Below are positions 10,427-21,215 of a stretch of DNA of 64,000 nt, one piece after another. The notes beneath the pieces were generated by a model. That model was not told the origin of the DNA. It did not search any database and saw only the letters and a program-made list of their open reading frames with translations. This DNA comes from Incurvaria masculella (lineage: Eukaryota > Arthropoda > Insecta > Lepidoptera > Incurvariidae). The translations under genes and the position numbers were made by a program. The stretch spans positions 8,454,501-8,518,500 of the forward strand of contig OX335651.1 in the NCBI GenBank assembly GCA_946894095.1, given 5' to 3'. How positions within the stretch are numbered: position 1 is the first letter of the stretch; each line of letters opens with the position of its first letter.

Positions 10427-10811
10427 GCCTCGGTGGCCCAGTGGCGCGACACTTCGGCGATCGCTCTCCGAAGTTAAGCAACGCTGGGTCCGGTCTGGTC
10501 TTGGATAGGTGACCATTCGACCGTTGAGAGAGGTTGGCCGTGGTTCGGATTCCACGTTAAGCTGTAGGTCCCCTTCCTTACTTACTAGGTGGTAGGGTTT
10601 ATCCCGCCCGGGTTGGTACCATCGCATTTGATGAACGATGGTCTAAGCGGCAATGAAAATTGTCCGTGTTTTCCATCCAGTTCAATGTAGCCGTGCAATA
10701 TAAGGAAGGTCCTGGCATGGCACCTAGTTCCCATGTGGTGTGTTGGGCTAATACCATGACAGAACTTGTGGTATTAGCCATCCATGTCCAGTCACATAAA
10801 AAAAAAATTGC
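10427..10811 (+). mobile_element. 5S-headed SINE, full length
   Basis: The head starts with a tRNA-like A box (TGGCCCAGTGG, 10434-10444). A block at 10463-10515 then resembles the internal control region of 5S rRNA: 'CCGAAGTTAAGCAACGCTGG' followed by 'CTTGGATAGGTGACC'. The body from about 10540 (GGATTCCACGTTAAGCTGTA) is the same as in the tRNA-headed SINEs of this window, and the copy ends in an A-rich tail at 10797-10806. Known biology: SINEs of this promoter type are transcribed by RNA polymerase III and moved by LINE machinery. The head/body combination is read directly; the origin of the body is unknown. The antisense 110-codon frame here is a shadow. Confidence 0.88.
10434..10515 (+). 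promoter_or_regulatory. Putative Pol III internal promoter (A box + 5S control region)
   Basis: The A-box-like TGGCCCAGTGG is followed by sequences corresponding to box A ('GTTAAGCAACG'), the intermediate element and box C ('TTGGATAGGTGACC') of 5S rRNA genes. The correspondence is from recalled 5S sequences. Whether it is active is unknown. Confidence 0.65.
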
Positions 10812-12385
10812 CTCCATCGAAAAAAATAGTAGTCAATTTTTTATCGTCACTCCCTTAATAATTTAGTGTCATGGCCAAACTGAACTCCTCAGCACAGCCA
10901 CCCATTAGGGTTTTCAATAATAAAAATTACAAAACAATTGGGATCTTGTTTTATAAATATACTCTTTCGTACAAAGCAGGTACGTCCCTTACTCCAAGGA
11001 TATTCCTCAATTAATTAATGTGTCCTTGCTTCACGGTCGATTATGAATACATACATAACACATTTCTTTAAACAATATCTTTATTATTTAATTAAAAAGT
11101 AAATAAAATCGCTGCAGCGAATAACGCGACACAGGTTCGAAGGGTCTTATTTTTCTGGAAGCAAAAATCTCAAACAATTCCCAAATAAATAGATTCGAGA
11201 GAGCTAGTTTTGTGTCGGGTTTGCTATTGAACGTTTGTAAAATGTTCACCTATGAATATTTTCGTCTCCAGTAAAACCATTGAATTAAATCCGGATCTAC
11301 TTCACTCGTCCAATTAGCTCAATTCAGCGTGGGGCTCCTGCCATGAAGGCACGTATGCAAATTGCGTCGCACGAACAGCATTAATAATGCCTGGCGTCAC
11401 ACCCCGCCATTAGCCATTTGACTACATAACCTGTCTCAGCTGCTGCCTTCGATACGAGCTCGCGAGCCTACGTCGCTCATTACACCTTCATGTGCGAACA
11501 TATCTGCCATGTTTCTTTTCATTCGTGTAGTATGAGAACTTTGCAATGAGCTAGCCACTCATTGACTCAATAAAAATTGATATAAAAAAAACATATCGGA
11601 TACTTATCTGCAAAGTTTTGGGGATAATATTGCAACTGAAATTGTTTGATTTGAAATATTAAAAATATGTTACAAACATTCAATCTAGATTAATATTCTT
11701 GATATATTGGGGTTTTAGAATGGCGAATTTATTTAAAAAAAAAAGTGATTTGTATGTATAATCGTCCGTGAAGCCAGGACACATTAATTAAAGAAAGCGC
11801 CTGTGAAAAGAACTACGAGTACTTTATGAACATACTACAAAGCTTGACCCGAACCAGCAATACATGCAACTCTTTTTATTTATTTAATATGTCCTTGCTT
11901 ACTGGTCAATTCTACATACATATCGCATTTGTTGAAAATAGCATATTTTACTTAACATTAAAAAACCTTTTCTTCTAAAGTATGTAATGCAACGAATATG
12001 GTCGTTTAGAATAACGCGATAAGCTACATACATAATATACAACCTGAAAAACGTCAGACATCTACGTGAATCGTGCGCGTTCGTCTCCACTTAGTGAAAA
12101 CGCCTTTCAACGTTACTTGTTAAACGTTTCATCTACCGTTACAATTCTGTTTACACGGTAATGTTCAGAATAAAAATCAATAATTCAATATTTGACTTAT
12201 TTAAAACCAAACTTGATGGCCGATGTGAAGTTTGCGCAAGAACTTGACGTCAGACCGGCCAAAAACAGTCCGGTCCTAACTTTATGATCCTTCGCCCTGA
12301 ACGAAATTTTATGGATATGAATTTGGTAGCATTGATACCAAATGTCGTCCGAGAGTTTGTGGTAAAACATAGCAATTGGCAGTTT
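10812..12385. other. No gene; two transposon-end fragments
   Basis: Two pieces of a recurring terminal sequence occur, at 11010-11062 ('attaatgtgtccttgcttca') and 11885-11935 ('aatatgtccttgcttactgg'). The same sequence is seen at 17224 and, next to a mariner-like remnant, at 41425. A more GC-rich unique tract lies at 11310-11510. No coding gene recognised. Confidence 0.5.
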
Positions 12386-12704
12386 TTAGGGTTCCGTACC
12401 CAAAGGGTGAAATCGGAACCCTATTACTAAGCCTCTGCTGTCCGTCCGTCCGTCCGTCATCCGTCCGTCCGTCTGTCCGTCTGTCACAGGGCTGTGTCTC
12501 ATGAATCGTAATAGGTAGAGGCAGCTGAAATTTTCACAGAATGTGTATTTATTTTGCCGCTATAACAACAAATAGGTAAAATGAAAAAATAATAAAAATT
12601 AAAGGGGGTCCCATACAAAAAACCTGATTTTTTTGTGTTAAATCTTGTACGATGGTACGGAACCCTTCGTGTGCGAGTCCGACTCGGACTTGGCCGGTTT
12701 TTTG
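12386..12704 (+). repeat. Family A repeat, full length with CCGT microsatellite
   Basis: Complete copy. TAGGGTTCCGTACCC lies at the 5' end and a (CCGT)n run at about 12446-12485. Then come 'cacagggctgtgtctcatga', 'attttcacagaatgtgtatt', 'tgccgctataacaacaaata', 'gtacgatggtacggaaccc', the palindrome-like 'gtgcgagtccgactcg' and TTGGCCGGTTTTTT. The first and last GGTTCCGTACC/GGTACGGAACC blocks are inverted complements. No protein is encoded; the antisense frames are shadows. Confidence 0.9.
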
Positions 12705-14559
12705 TTGTATCTCGGATATAACCAGAATGTGCGGATGTGATAATGTAATGAGAGCTTGAAGCGTGGAGTTTACCGAAGCTACGCGGCATGCTAGAATGCG
12801 GGGTTGAAACGGGAGGAGTGGTGGCACATGCCAGCGAGTACTCTGTCTATTTGAGCTGTATATTTGAATTTGCTTTGTCGTTTCACGCATTAATTAAATG
12901 ATCTACAGGTAGGTATGAAAAAGGAAAATGTAAGAAGTTTTTTTCATGAATTGCTCATAGCTACTGATCTTGAAAAGTAAGTAAATGCTTTTAAAAATTA
13001 ATGATTACTGGGTTCCACGGTATGTTTATAATTAATTTTGCTTTTAAGTTATGATTGACTTAAACGTATGATTTCGCGTAATGTTAAGTACAGTATAAGT
13101 TATGGGAAGAATAATGTTATCCGTACATTCAAGTTACACCAAAATAAGGTGAGTGGTTCTCTATTAATAAGGATCCCACCTCCCTCCCCCCTTACCCTCT
13201 GGTAAATTATTATTTTGGTAATGAATCTAAACATTTTGGGAAGAATCTGGTTACGTTGATACAAACTGCGTGTAAGTGGTTCACACCTTAAAAGTTTTCA
13301 ACCGCCACTTTTCACCTCTCACTTTTAATTCATCGCGAGGCTTATATTTTAGCCTTAACTCATGATAAAAATCTAGCTACGCCTAGTTATAAACCGCTTT
13401 GTAATCGGGTAATTATTTTTCAAGTTATAAACCTTCAATCCCACTCTAAGGTGTGGCAAGAATCAAGCCATATATGCATATGTACAAATCACATCTAAAT
13501 CGGATTATTGGTCTGTATTTATAAGTCAACAGACGGACTTTGGATTTTATAATTAGTAGACATAGAAAATATGTACCATGTAAATGGTGTATGTACAATT
13601 TTAGCTTTTTTATCTTTTTAATCCATGAGGGCAGCTCTAGCACAAAAACTAACATCAAAACTGGCGAAGCAAAACCACTATTTTGGCCTGAGGCAATGTA
13701 TCTTTTGCAGCCCTGTAATACAAATTTCCATATATATTGTATGAATATATTCACCAACCAAAATATATTTTCTATCCGTACTGCCTACCCAGCGTTCAAG
13801 GGAATGTTTAGCCGCGAGGGTGCGAGCGTGCGAACAGTGCAGCTGCATCGGACGATGGGGCTTTTTATTTCCCGCAATACATTTCCAGAGCACACAGGAG
13901 CCTTTGATCCACCGGAAATCCGTAACGGAAACGCAATATATCGGACGCCATTGGGTTTCCGGCGTTCGATTTTCATTTGTTTTAATATGCAATTCGCCCG
14001 GATTTCCCGGATGCGCTCTTTTGCGGTTTCGCGTGTTATTCTGACAGTTTGACTTCGCTTATAAAGTGACATCATACTTAACTTATAACCATTTCAGTAG
14101 TGATAAGTCACAGCGCCGTGATGTTTCGCCCAATAAGTTAGCATTTTAATGCATACTTGGCTCAACATGTACATATTTTTGTTTGGTTTATTACATTAAA
14201 CAAAACATTATTTAACGGGTTGGAAATTTCAAACTATATTTGCTTGAAATGGCGGCAGACATGGAGGCCTGCTGACATATAATTCAGAGTCAACCAGTTC
14301 ATGTGTCGATAGTCACCCAGGGCGCCCATGGAGTCCTAAAGGATCATACCAACTTAATTAGAAAGTATCTATTTTCCACTCTTTGTCCGAAACCATTACA
14401 AAAAGTGTCTCAAAACAATAAATATCTTTGCGAATAAGTTCTATTGTTTTGCAGATTAAGAGAAATATCACCGATTTTCAAATGGACTGCATTATTAAGG
14501 TGATTTTCAATAATAAGAACAAGAAAATTAAATGATCGAACAATGGTTGCGTAGCAGGT
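12705..14559. other. No recognised gene; long anonymous frames
   Basis: A 170-codon plus frame (13540-14052) overlaps open minus frames of about 100 codons. None shows a domain I recognise. The part at 13790-14050 is more GC-rich than its surroundings. No repeat within the window matches it. Confidence 0.45.
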
Positions 14560-14822
14560 TGTCCAGAGCCGATTAATTCCACATTCAACTGTAGGTCCAC
14601 TTCCTTACTTACTAGGTGGTGGGGTTAATCCCGCCCAGGTTTGTACCATCGTATCGAAGGAACGATGGTCGAAACGGCAATGCAAATTGTCCGCGTTTTC
14701 CATCCAGTTCAATGTAACTGTGCAACAAAATGAATGAATGGCACCTAGTACCCATGGGGTCTCTTGGGCAAATATCATAACAGTAGGTGTGGTGTTAGAC
14801 ATTCATGTCTAGTGATTTATTT
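14560..14822 (+). mobile_element. SINE body, 5S-type subfamily, head eroded
   Basis: Carries the subfamily bases of the 5S-headed copies ('cttccttacttactaggtgg', 'cacctagtacccatgg') and the shared body (GTTTGTACCATCG, 'aatgcaaattgtccgcgttt', 'catccagttcaatgtaac'). The 5' head is not recognisable. It runs straight into a family A repeat at 14820. Confidence 0.8.
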
Positions 14823-15091
14823 TTAGGGTTCCGTACCTAAAGGGTGAAAACGGAACCCGATTACTAAGCCCCCGCTGTCCTTCCGTCCGTTCGTCTGTCA
14901 CAGGGCTGTATCTCATGAACCCTCATAGGTAGACAGCTGAAATTTTTACATAGTGTGTATTTATTTTGCCGATATAACAACAAATAGGTAAAATAGAAAA
15001 AAAAGGGGCCCCTTACAAAAAACTATTTTTTGTCGTAAATCTTGGTACGGAACCCTTCGTGGGCGAATCTGACTCGCACTTGGCCGGTCTT
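14820..15091 (+). repeat. Family A repeat, near full length
   Basis: TAGGGTTCCGTACC at the left, a short CCGT run near 14880, 'cagggctgtatctcatgaac', 'tattttgccgatataacaac', 'ggtacggaacccttcgtg' and CTTGGCCGGTCTT at the right. It abuts a SINE on its left side. Confidence 0.88.
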
Positions 15092-15559
15092 ATATTTGTA
15101 TTAAAGAATTTTCTTGTTATAATTTTTAAATAACTTGACTTCTGCAGTTTTGGCACCCATGTGGATTATCCACACCCTTATCTATTTGCAAAGTGAACAC
15201 AAGCAAATATTCTGCTTTTACACAAGGGTTGTTTATTTGCGCTAGCGGACTCGACTGAAGTTATAATTAACTCGGCCGTCACTGTGTAGGATGAGTCGCC
15301 CGGGTTCCGCGCAATAGTGCGACCACACATGTGCGACAACGAATACACACGACATTATTACAAAATAAATGTTTTCATTAAATAAATTTGGTTTTTTTGA
15401 CAATACAAACAAAGATTATTCAGCCATGTGCAAGGACTTTGACAAAGATTGTAATTATAAACGAATACATATGTTTTCATCAAAATATTTGTATATTTTT
15501 TTAGATTTGTTGCTATTAAAATGTAACAGTCATTGTCAGCGTTGTTTGTCTTGGTAGAT
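15092..15559. other. No gene recognised
   Basis: AT-rich, short frames only. Confidence 0.45.
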
Positions 15560-15862
15560 TATTGGCGCGACGCATTGCGGTTCCATAAGTTCGGTGAAGC
15601 AAGTCTGAACGCGGTTGGTTTCTAGATGGGTGACCGTTTTCAACAGTTGAGGCTGGCCGTGGTTCAGATTCAACATAAAACTGTAGGTACCCTTCCTGAC
15701 TTACTAGGTGGTAGGGTTAATCCCGTTAATAAAAAAATATACATGTTTTCCATCCAGTTCAACGTAGCCGAGCAATATAATGAAGGTCCTGGCACGGCAC
15801 CTAGTTCCCATGTGGTGTGTTAGGCTGATATCGTGCCGTCCATGTCCAGTTACATAAAATAA
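15560..15862 (+). mobile_element. 5S-headed SINE, diverged
   Basis: The head retains 'ttggcgcgacgc' and a degraded 5S-like block ending TCTAGATGGGTGACC (15620-15634). Then comes the shared body ('cttactaggtggtagggtta', 'ttttccatccagttcaacgt', 'ggcacctagttcccatgtgg'). A gap removes the GGTTGGTACCATCGCAT block. Ends near 'ccagttacataaaat'. Confidence 0.82.
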
Positions 15863-16319
15863 AACATTTACGTGTGTATTATATGCGTACAAATATGACA
15901 ACGTTTTGCTGGTCTTTCCCGCCACATCTCTAAGGTTGAATAAGAAATAATTATTTTGTTACCGTATGGCTTGCAAGTAAAATATGTATACATTTCATTT
16001 CTGTAATAACTTCCTCATAAGATTTATTTATTTTCAGACCCATGGAACTTCTTTTCATCCTAAATACATGAGCCACAGCATAGGGTCGCACTATTATGTG
16101 TATCCCCTCAACCCAGCGCAGTAAAGTTGGCCCCCGTTCGCTAATGGAAAACATGTCGCTCAAGATGTAGCAACACAACCCTGGAGCTCAGCCTTCATTA
16201 GCTGAATGTTGTTCCGTAGATAGCGCCAGTCAATAACGATGCGATTCCAGAGTAGCTTTTACTTTATCGATATCTAGGATGAGTTTTTGTCGAGCAAAAC
16301 AAGGTTCAATACACTGGAA
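15863..16319. other. No gene recognised
   Basis: Short frames only; no repeat recognised. Confidence 0.4.
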
Positions 16320-16800
16320 AAAATAATCAGTGAATGTAACTGTAATTATTGGATTATAATATAATATGATATATAGAGCCAACTAAGTAGTTACTCTAAC
16401 TGAGCGAATACAGTTAGCCTTAAACATTAAAAAGTACTGTATCTTTGAATTGTTATTTAACTTCCAATAGCTGTTATCTCTTACTGTAACTGTACTGAAA
16501 ACTTTTTCTAGCTTGAGTATTTCTTTTATTCTTACCTACATCTTATATTCAGTGATAAGGTACTGTCCAACCTTTTAAAACTGTACCTCTTGAAACTGGA
16601 CAGTTGCACAGACAGTTCAAATAGTTAATATAACCGTTTCAAAATCATCCGATCTGTAACGTGTTAATTTTACCAAGCGGATCTGTTCAATCGGTTAAAA
16701 TAACCGTTTAATACTAACTGTTCTGACTCTGATACATTGATAATAAAGACTGACTTATAACTGTGCTGAAACAGTAAACATTTGCAAATTATTTTTTTCA
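16320..16800. promoter_or_regulatory. Cluster of MYB-like motifs (tentative)
   Basis: I count 11 matches to YAACNG/CNGTTR (TAACTG, CAGTTA, CTGTTA, CAGTTG, TAACCG, CGGTTA and so on) between 16336 and 16763, on both strands. About two would be expected by chance in that length. The pattern could be a MYB-binding cluster or the subterminal repeats of an unrecognised transposon. No coding frame of note. Confidence 0.35.
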
Positions 16801-16801
16801 G

Positions 16802-17180
16802 TCTACCAGGTCGCTAGGGAGGCTTAATGCGGCTTGCCATGGGTCATGGGTTAGATCCCCACTTCGTTCATTTTCTTTCTCTTTCTGAGTTCGATAAGTG
16901 CATTTTGTCACGAATGCGATCTGTTCCATGATTCGTAATCCATGTACTATTGTAGATCCCCTTCCTCTACTAGGTGGTAGAGTAAAGCCTGCGCGAGTTG
17001 GAATATATCATCGCATTGGGAGATAAGATAGTAGAAGTGGCAATGAAACATTATTCATGTTTTTCACCCAGTTCAATGTAGCATACTCATAAAGGTAAAG
17101 TTCTGGCATGGCACCTAATTCCTTCAGGAATGCGGTGTGTTGGGCTGTACACGCCAATGGTATGTTTGCTGGTTCGAGTC
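16802..17180 (+). mobile_element. tRNA-headed SINE, diverged
   Basis: The head near 16806-16855 has a B-box-like 'gggttagatcccc'. Then come 'tttctctttctgagttcgat', 'gtgcattttgtcacgaatgc', the shared body ('ctactaggtggtag', 'ttcacccagttcaatgtagc') and tRNA-subfamily bases ('cacctaattccttcagg'). Just beyond the body, 17168-17184 forms a perfect T-arm-like hairpin GCTGG-TTCGAGT-CCAGC. Confidence 0.78.
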
Positions 17181-18082
17181 CAGCCTTATATTAATAAAGT
17201 TTTTTTTTCAGCTTTCTTTATTTTAATTAATGTGTCCTTGCTTTACAGTCGATCCCAAATGCATATCACATTCGTTACAAAAAACGACGTACTTGATTAG
17301 TATGAAAAATTATATTTAACTTTATTTAATTTAAATATAAAGCTATTTTTACCGTTCTCATCTATGGAAATTAGTTCTGGAAAATAAAAAAAGGACAACA
17401 TATTTAAATTGTATCATACATATACCGGAACAAAAAACAAATGAGTTAGTGCCACAACATACGTATTCTTTAGCACTACATTCCTTTTAAGAAACTAGAC
17501 ATGCTAAATAGCCTATCACCAGCTCTCGATCGCCTTTGTTTCGTCCTCCTTTGTGTGGAATAAGCTCTTTTACAACGCTGTGTACAACGGCTAGCCTCTT
17601 TGATGAACGGCTGAATAAACAATTCGGTGCGGCATGTCATTACGTCAAATTAATTATTATTATTAAGTAGTATTCAATTACAAATGTTGTAGGATCTATC
17701 AAGCTCCGTCATTTTGATATCCTTGTGGCAATGTGGCCCAAATATCGAACCTAGGATTGTGGCGTTGTGGCCCAGACACAAACAATATTATGTTGCTTAA
17801 GCAAATTAATTATTCAAACCTCAGTATTATCTTGACTACTGACTAGCGAGATCTGATTATCTACTGAGGCTTAATTGGTTATTATGTGAAGGTAGGTTCA
17901 CATCGCACTACAATGGATTTCTAGAGCGTGCTACGATATAATCTGAATGTAAATTAAATCTGAAGTATACAAAAATCATGTGTTCCATTATTTGTGTTAT
18001 TTATAAGAAGGATTCTAATTAATTTCAGCCAATTTCCATCACTCCCAATTACAAGTTAAGCATAATAAAAAGTACAAATATA
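17181..18082. other. No gene; one transposon-end fragment
   Basis: 17224-17280 carries 'ttaattaatgtgtccttgct', the same terminal sequence seen at 11010, 11885 and 41425. The rest is unassigned AT-rich DNA. Confidence 0.45.
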
Positions 18083-18347
18083 AAAAACTGGCCAAGTGCG
18101 ATTCGGACGCGCACACGAAGGGTTCCGTGCCATCGTACAGGATTTAACACAAAAAACACTTGTTTTTATTCTACCTATTTTTTATAATAAATACATACGG
18201 CGAAATAAATACACACTCTGTGAAAATTTCAGCTGCCTACCTATTACGGTTCATGAGCTACAGCCCTGTGACAGACGGACGTACGGACGGACAGCGGAGG
18301 CTTAGTAATAGGGTTAAGTTGGTACCCTGAGGGTACTGAACCCTAAA
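18083..18347 (-). repeat. Family A repeat, full length, reversed
   Basis: Runs from AAAAAACTGGCCAAGTGCG through GGTTCCGTGCCATCGTAC, 'taatacatacggcgaaataa'-like sequence, 'acggttcatgagctacagcc' and an ACGGACGG run, to 'gggtactgaaccctaaa'. Confidence 0.88.
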
Positions 18348-19422
18348 CAAGGTCTTGGAGCAATGCCGTTTTTATTAATTAATAATAATTAGATAAATCG
18401 TCGATAGTAGTAGTTTGTAATTTTTTTCTTTGTGTAAAATTCTAGTAATCTACTTTTAATTGATCAGTAATCAGTAAATTCTTGATACCAAAAAGGACAC
18501 ATTTTTGATCGAAAGATACCTCACCGGTACATAGTGTACATTGTGAAGGAAAACTAAATTTGAGCATCTTTAAGTATATACCACTCTCGAATTCGGCTGG
18601 TCATGCGTGGTGTATATGTGAGACTGGGATATTAGAAAGACTATTACATGAAAGCATGTTTTCCCGTAAGGTGATATTATTGCGATGTGATATTGGTGAT
18701 CTATTTGAAATTAGATTATAAAAGTGTATTTATTATGTTTGTTTTATGTTTTTTACATAAAATACATAATGTGTAAAACTCGATCACATTACTACACAGA
18801 ATAGTTACGAATTATACATTTGGGAGATTTTAATCGAATTGATTAAATTTTATTTTGTGAACAGTCCATGCGAAATATTCTCATTAGCCACATCCAATTA
18901 GCATTAATTCAAAATATTCGTGCTAACTAAAGTGTGGCGGCCTAAAAGTCTATCAAACTTCTAATTACGAATGCTAATTTAGATTCCGTCCATTATTTGA
19001 ACTAGTCGAGCTCGACGCTTGGAGCCCGACCCGATGACCCGACCGACCAGAAACGAATTTAGGGGCTGCACTCGTCGGTAAATCTGGCCTGTTCGCCGCT
19101 CGCATCGAGCTCGCTCCGCTGAATTCGTAATGTGTTTAAATACATGCAGATATTGCGGCGCAGTGGATGGTTTCTGCTCAATCAATCAATAGTTTCGAAA
19201 TTCCAAATAAACGATGTCTTGGTTACCATTAAGCAGAACCTCCTCGTGCTCTCGAAAGGAAAAATGTACGTATAAAACGCGTCCAGTTTGTGGTAAAATT
19301 GTGTTCTGCGGAAAAGAAATCACGCATTTTTATTCCAAACTACTGATCCCGCGTCAAATTTTTAAGATCAACTTTATTATTTCTAGACATCACTCATATT
19401 TAAACCACTAAACGTATTATAA
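18348..19422. other. No gene; possible regulatory tract 18880-19190
   Basis: The left part is AT-rich. At 18880-18985 several ATTA/TAAT cores occur (for example 'ccaattagcattaattc', 'ttctaattacgaatgctaat'). A GC-richer unique tract to 19190 follows. This composition is enhancer-like, but no gene is recognised. Confidence 0.35.
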
Positions 19423-19663
19423 TAAGGGCTGATTTTTCAATATTCAGATAAACAGCCAGATAACTATTCGACGGATTTATTTACGCTTCTGCTTACCAAT
19501 CCGATATAGTAAGTTCAAGTGTTTATTAGTAAAATTATAGTCAGATAATTGTGATAGAAGATATAATTTTTTAGCAATGACTATACGTCTTTTGACAAAC
19601 GTGAATTTCTACTATCAGTCCGATAAGTTAAGTACTATCTGGGGATTGAAAAATCGGCCCTAA
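19423..19663. mobile_element. Harbinger-like MITE, TAA target duplication
   Basis: 235 bp between TAA duplications (19423-19425, 19661-19663). The terminal inverted repeats GGGCTGATTTTTCAAT and ATTGAAAAATCGGCCC differ at one position. TWA duplication with GG(G/C)-type termini fits the PIF/Harbinger superfamily; that class assignment is inference. Non-coding. Confidence 0.85.
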
Positions 19664-19868
19664 AATAACTTACCCCAATGATACATAATTTAATGTAATG
19701 GGAAATATCCTTTAATTGAGGCAAGTGGATCTCAAGATACATATAAACTCATTTTCTGCCCAATATAATTATTTTTACGTGCCGGAATCGAAACATTAGT
19801 TATCGAATGGTTAATAATATAGCGACGAACTGCATATCGATACAGTGATTATATAATTATAATCAAAC
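19664..19868. other. No gene recognised
   Basis: AT-rich spacer between the Harbinger-like MITE and the following dispersed repeat. Confidence 0.4.
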
Positions 19869-21215
19869 TAGCAGCCCGTCCCGGCTTTGCACGGGCATAA
19901 TATAATTGAAAAAATATTATTTTGACACAATGATACACAAATAAACCCCTTATTACGTAGAGTTCCTAAAAAAAGAGCATAAACCTACATTGAAATATTT
20001 GAAATAAAGATAACAAATTTTGTGAATATATTTATTTTTGTATTTTTTACTTTTATGTATTTTTCATACTATTAATAATTTTAAAAAGGTCATAACAACA
20101 AAACAAAGCCATTAAATAAATAATTTATTGAGTTAAAGCCAGGGAGTAAATATTATTTGATGTTGTTTTATTTTTCACTAAATAATTAGCTAAACTGTTA
20201 TTATGATACTTTTGAGATTACCGCGGTCGTTAGAAATGTCTGAAAAATGTTACGGCTTTTGAGAATGTCTTTGGAGAATGTATGTTCCTGCCGCGTGAAC
20301 AGCCGTAACATTTTTCAAACATTTTTAACTGTTATTAGCTACCTACAACTACTACTATAACCTACAACTAAAAAGTATTTAATCGAAAATCATAAAAACG
20401 ATTTAAGTAACTTATTTATTAGGATAATTAAATGTACAACATATATTAATGGGTCTAGTTCTGAAAAGAATGTTTTGAATGCGTTTAGTTACCTACTAAA
20501 CTAATTATCATCAAGCGACAAAATATTATCAAGCGACAATTTCTTCAATTCCGCACACGGCTGCTGCGTAGGGAGCCGACTGACTCCCCTCCCGTATCTC
20601 TGAGTGACGCCTACAAACTCTAAAACGCTTAGTTTGCCAAAGGGAAGTTTTTTCTAATTTTTAAACTCATGATATCTTTCGAATGAAATGTCGGAATCGA
20701 ATAATTCAAAAAGTAATATAAAGGTATTGAAACAGTCTTAAATAATAATTTATTTATTTTGATAAGGATTCATATCTAGGTACAAATAAAGAGCCTTTTC
20801 TAGCGGCGGTATTTATATTTTTATTTTAAAATAAATGCACACTTATTGTGACATAACTATAATAGTTAGATGTATGCTGTCGCGACATTTTTTGTAGATA
20901 ATAATGTGTTCTATAAAATTGTACTACATCATTTTGTTCTATCGTGAATAGTTTTCGCAGTGCACGCGGTGTAAGGAACATTCTTGGTAATTTTTTTGCA
21001 CCTTGGGTTACGTTATCGGAGTTTTGGTAAGGATCCCTAATTTTTTTAAGATAAAACATAGTCTATGTCTCTCGGATAGAGCTACACTTTCCAACGGTGA
21101 AATAATTTTTCAAATCCGTTCAGTAGTTTCCTATCTGTTCATGTATTTGAGCCTATTCGGTTCAAATACACAAACAATCAAACCTTTCCTCTTTATATAA
21201 TAGTATAGATAGAGT
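19869..21215 (+). repeat. LINE-related dispersed repeat
   Basis: Starts with 'gcagcccgtcccggctttgc', a head common to abundant insect repeats, and ends with 'aaacctttcctctttatata' and 'agtatagat', a typical RTE-type tail. Just before the tail lies 'cggatagagctacactttcc' and 'aaatccgttcagtagtttcc'. No coding frame survives. Boundaries are approximate; it may be a composite. Confidence 0.5.

Noticed and set aside
10463..10515. 5S rRNA gene
   Set aside because: Only the internal control region is present, without the 5' and 3' thirds, and it is joined to a SINE body.
10295..10627. 110-codon minus frame over the 5S-headed SINE
   Set aside because: Shadow of the SINE; the same low-information translation appears wherever the SINE body occurs.
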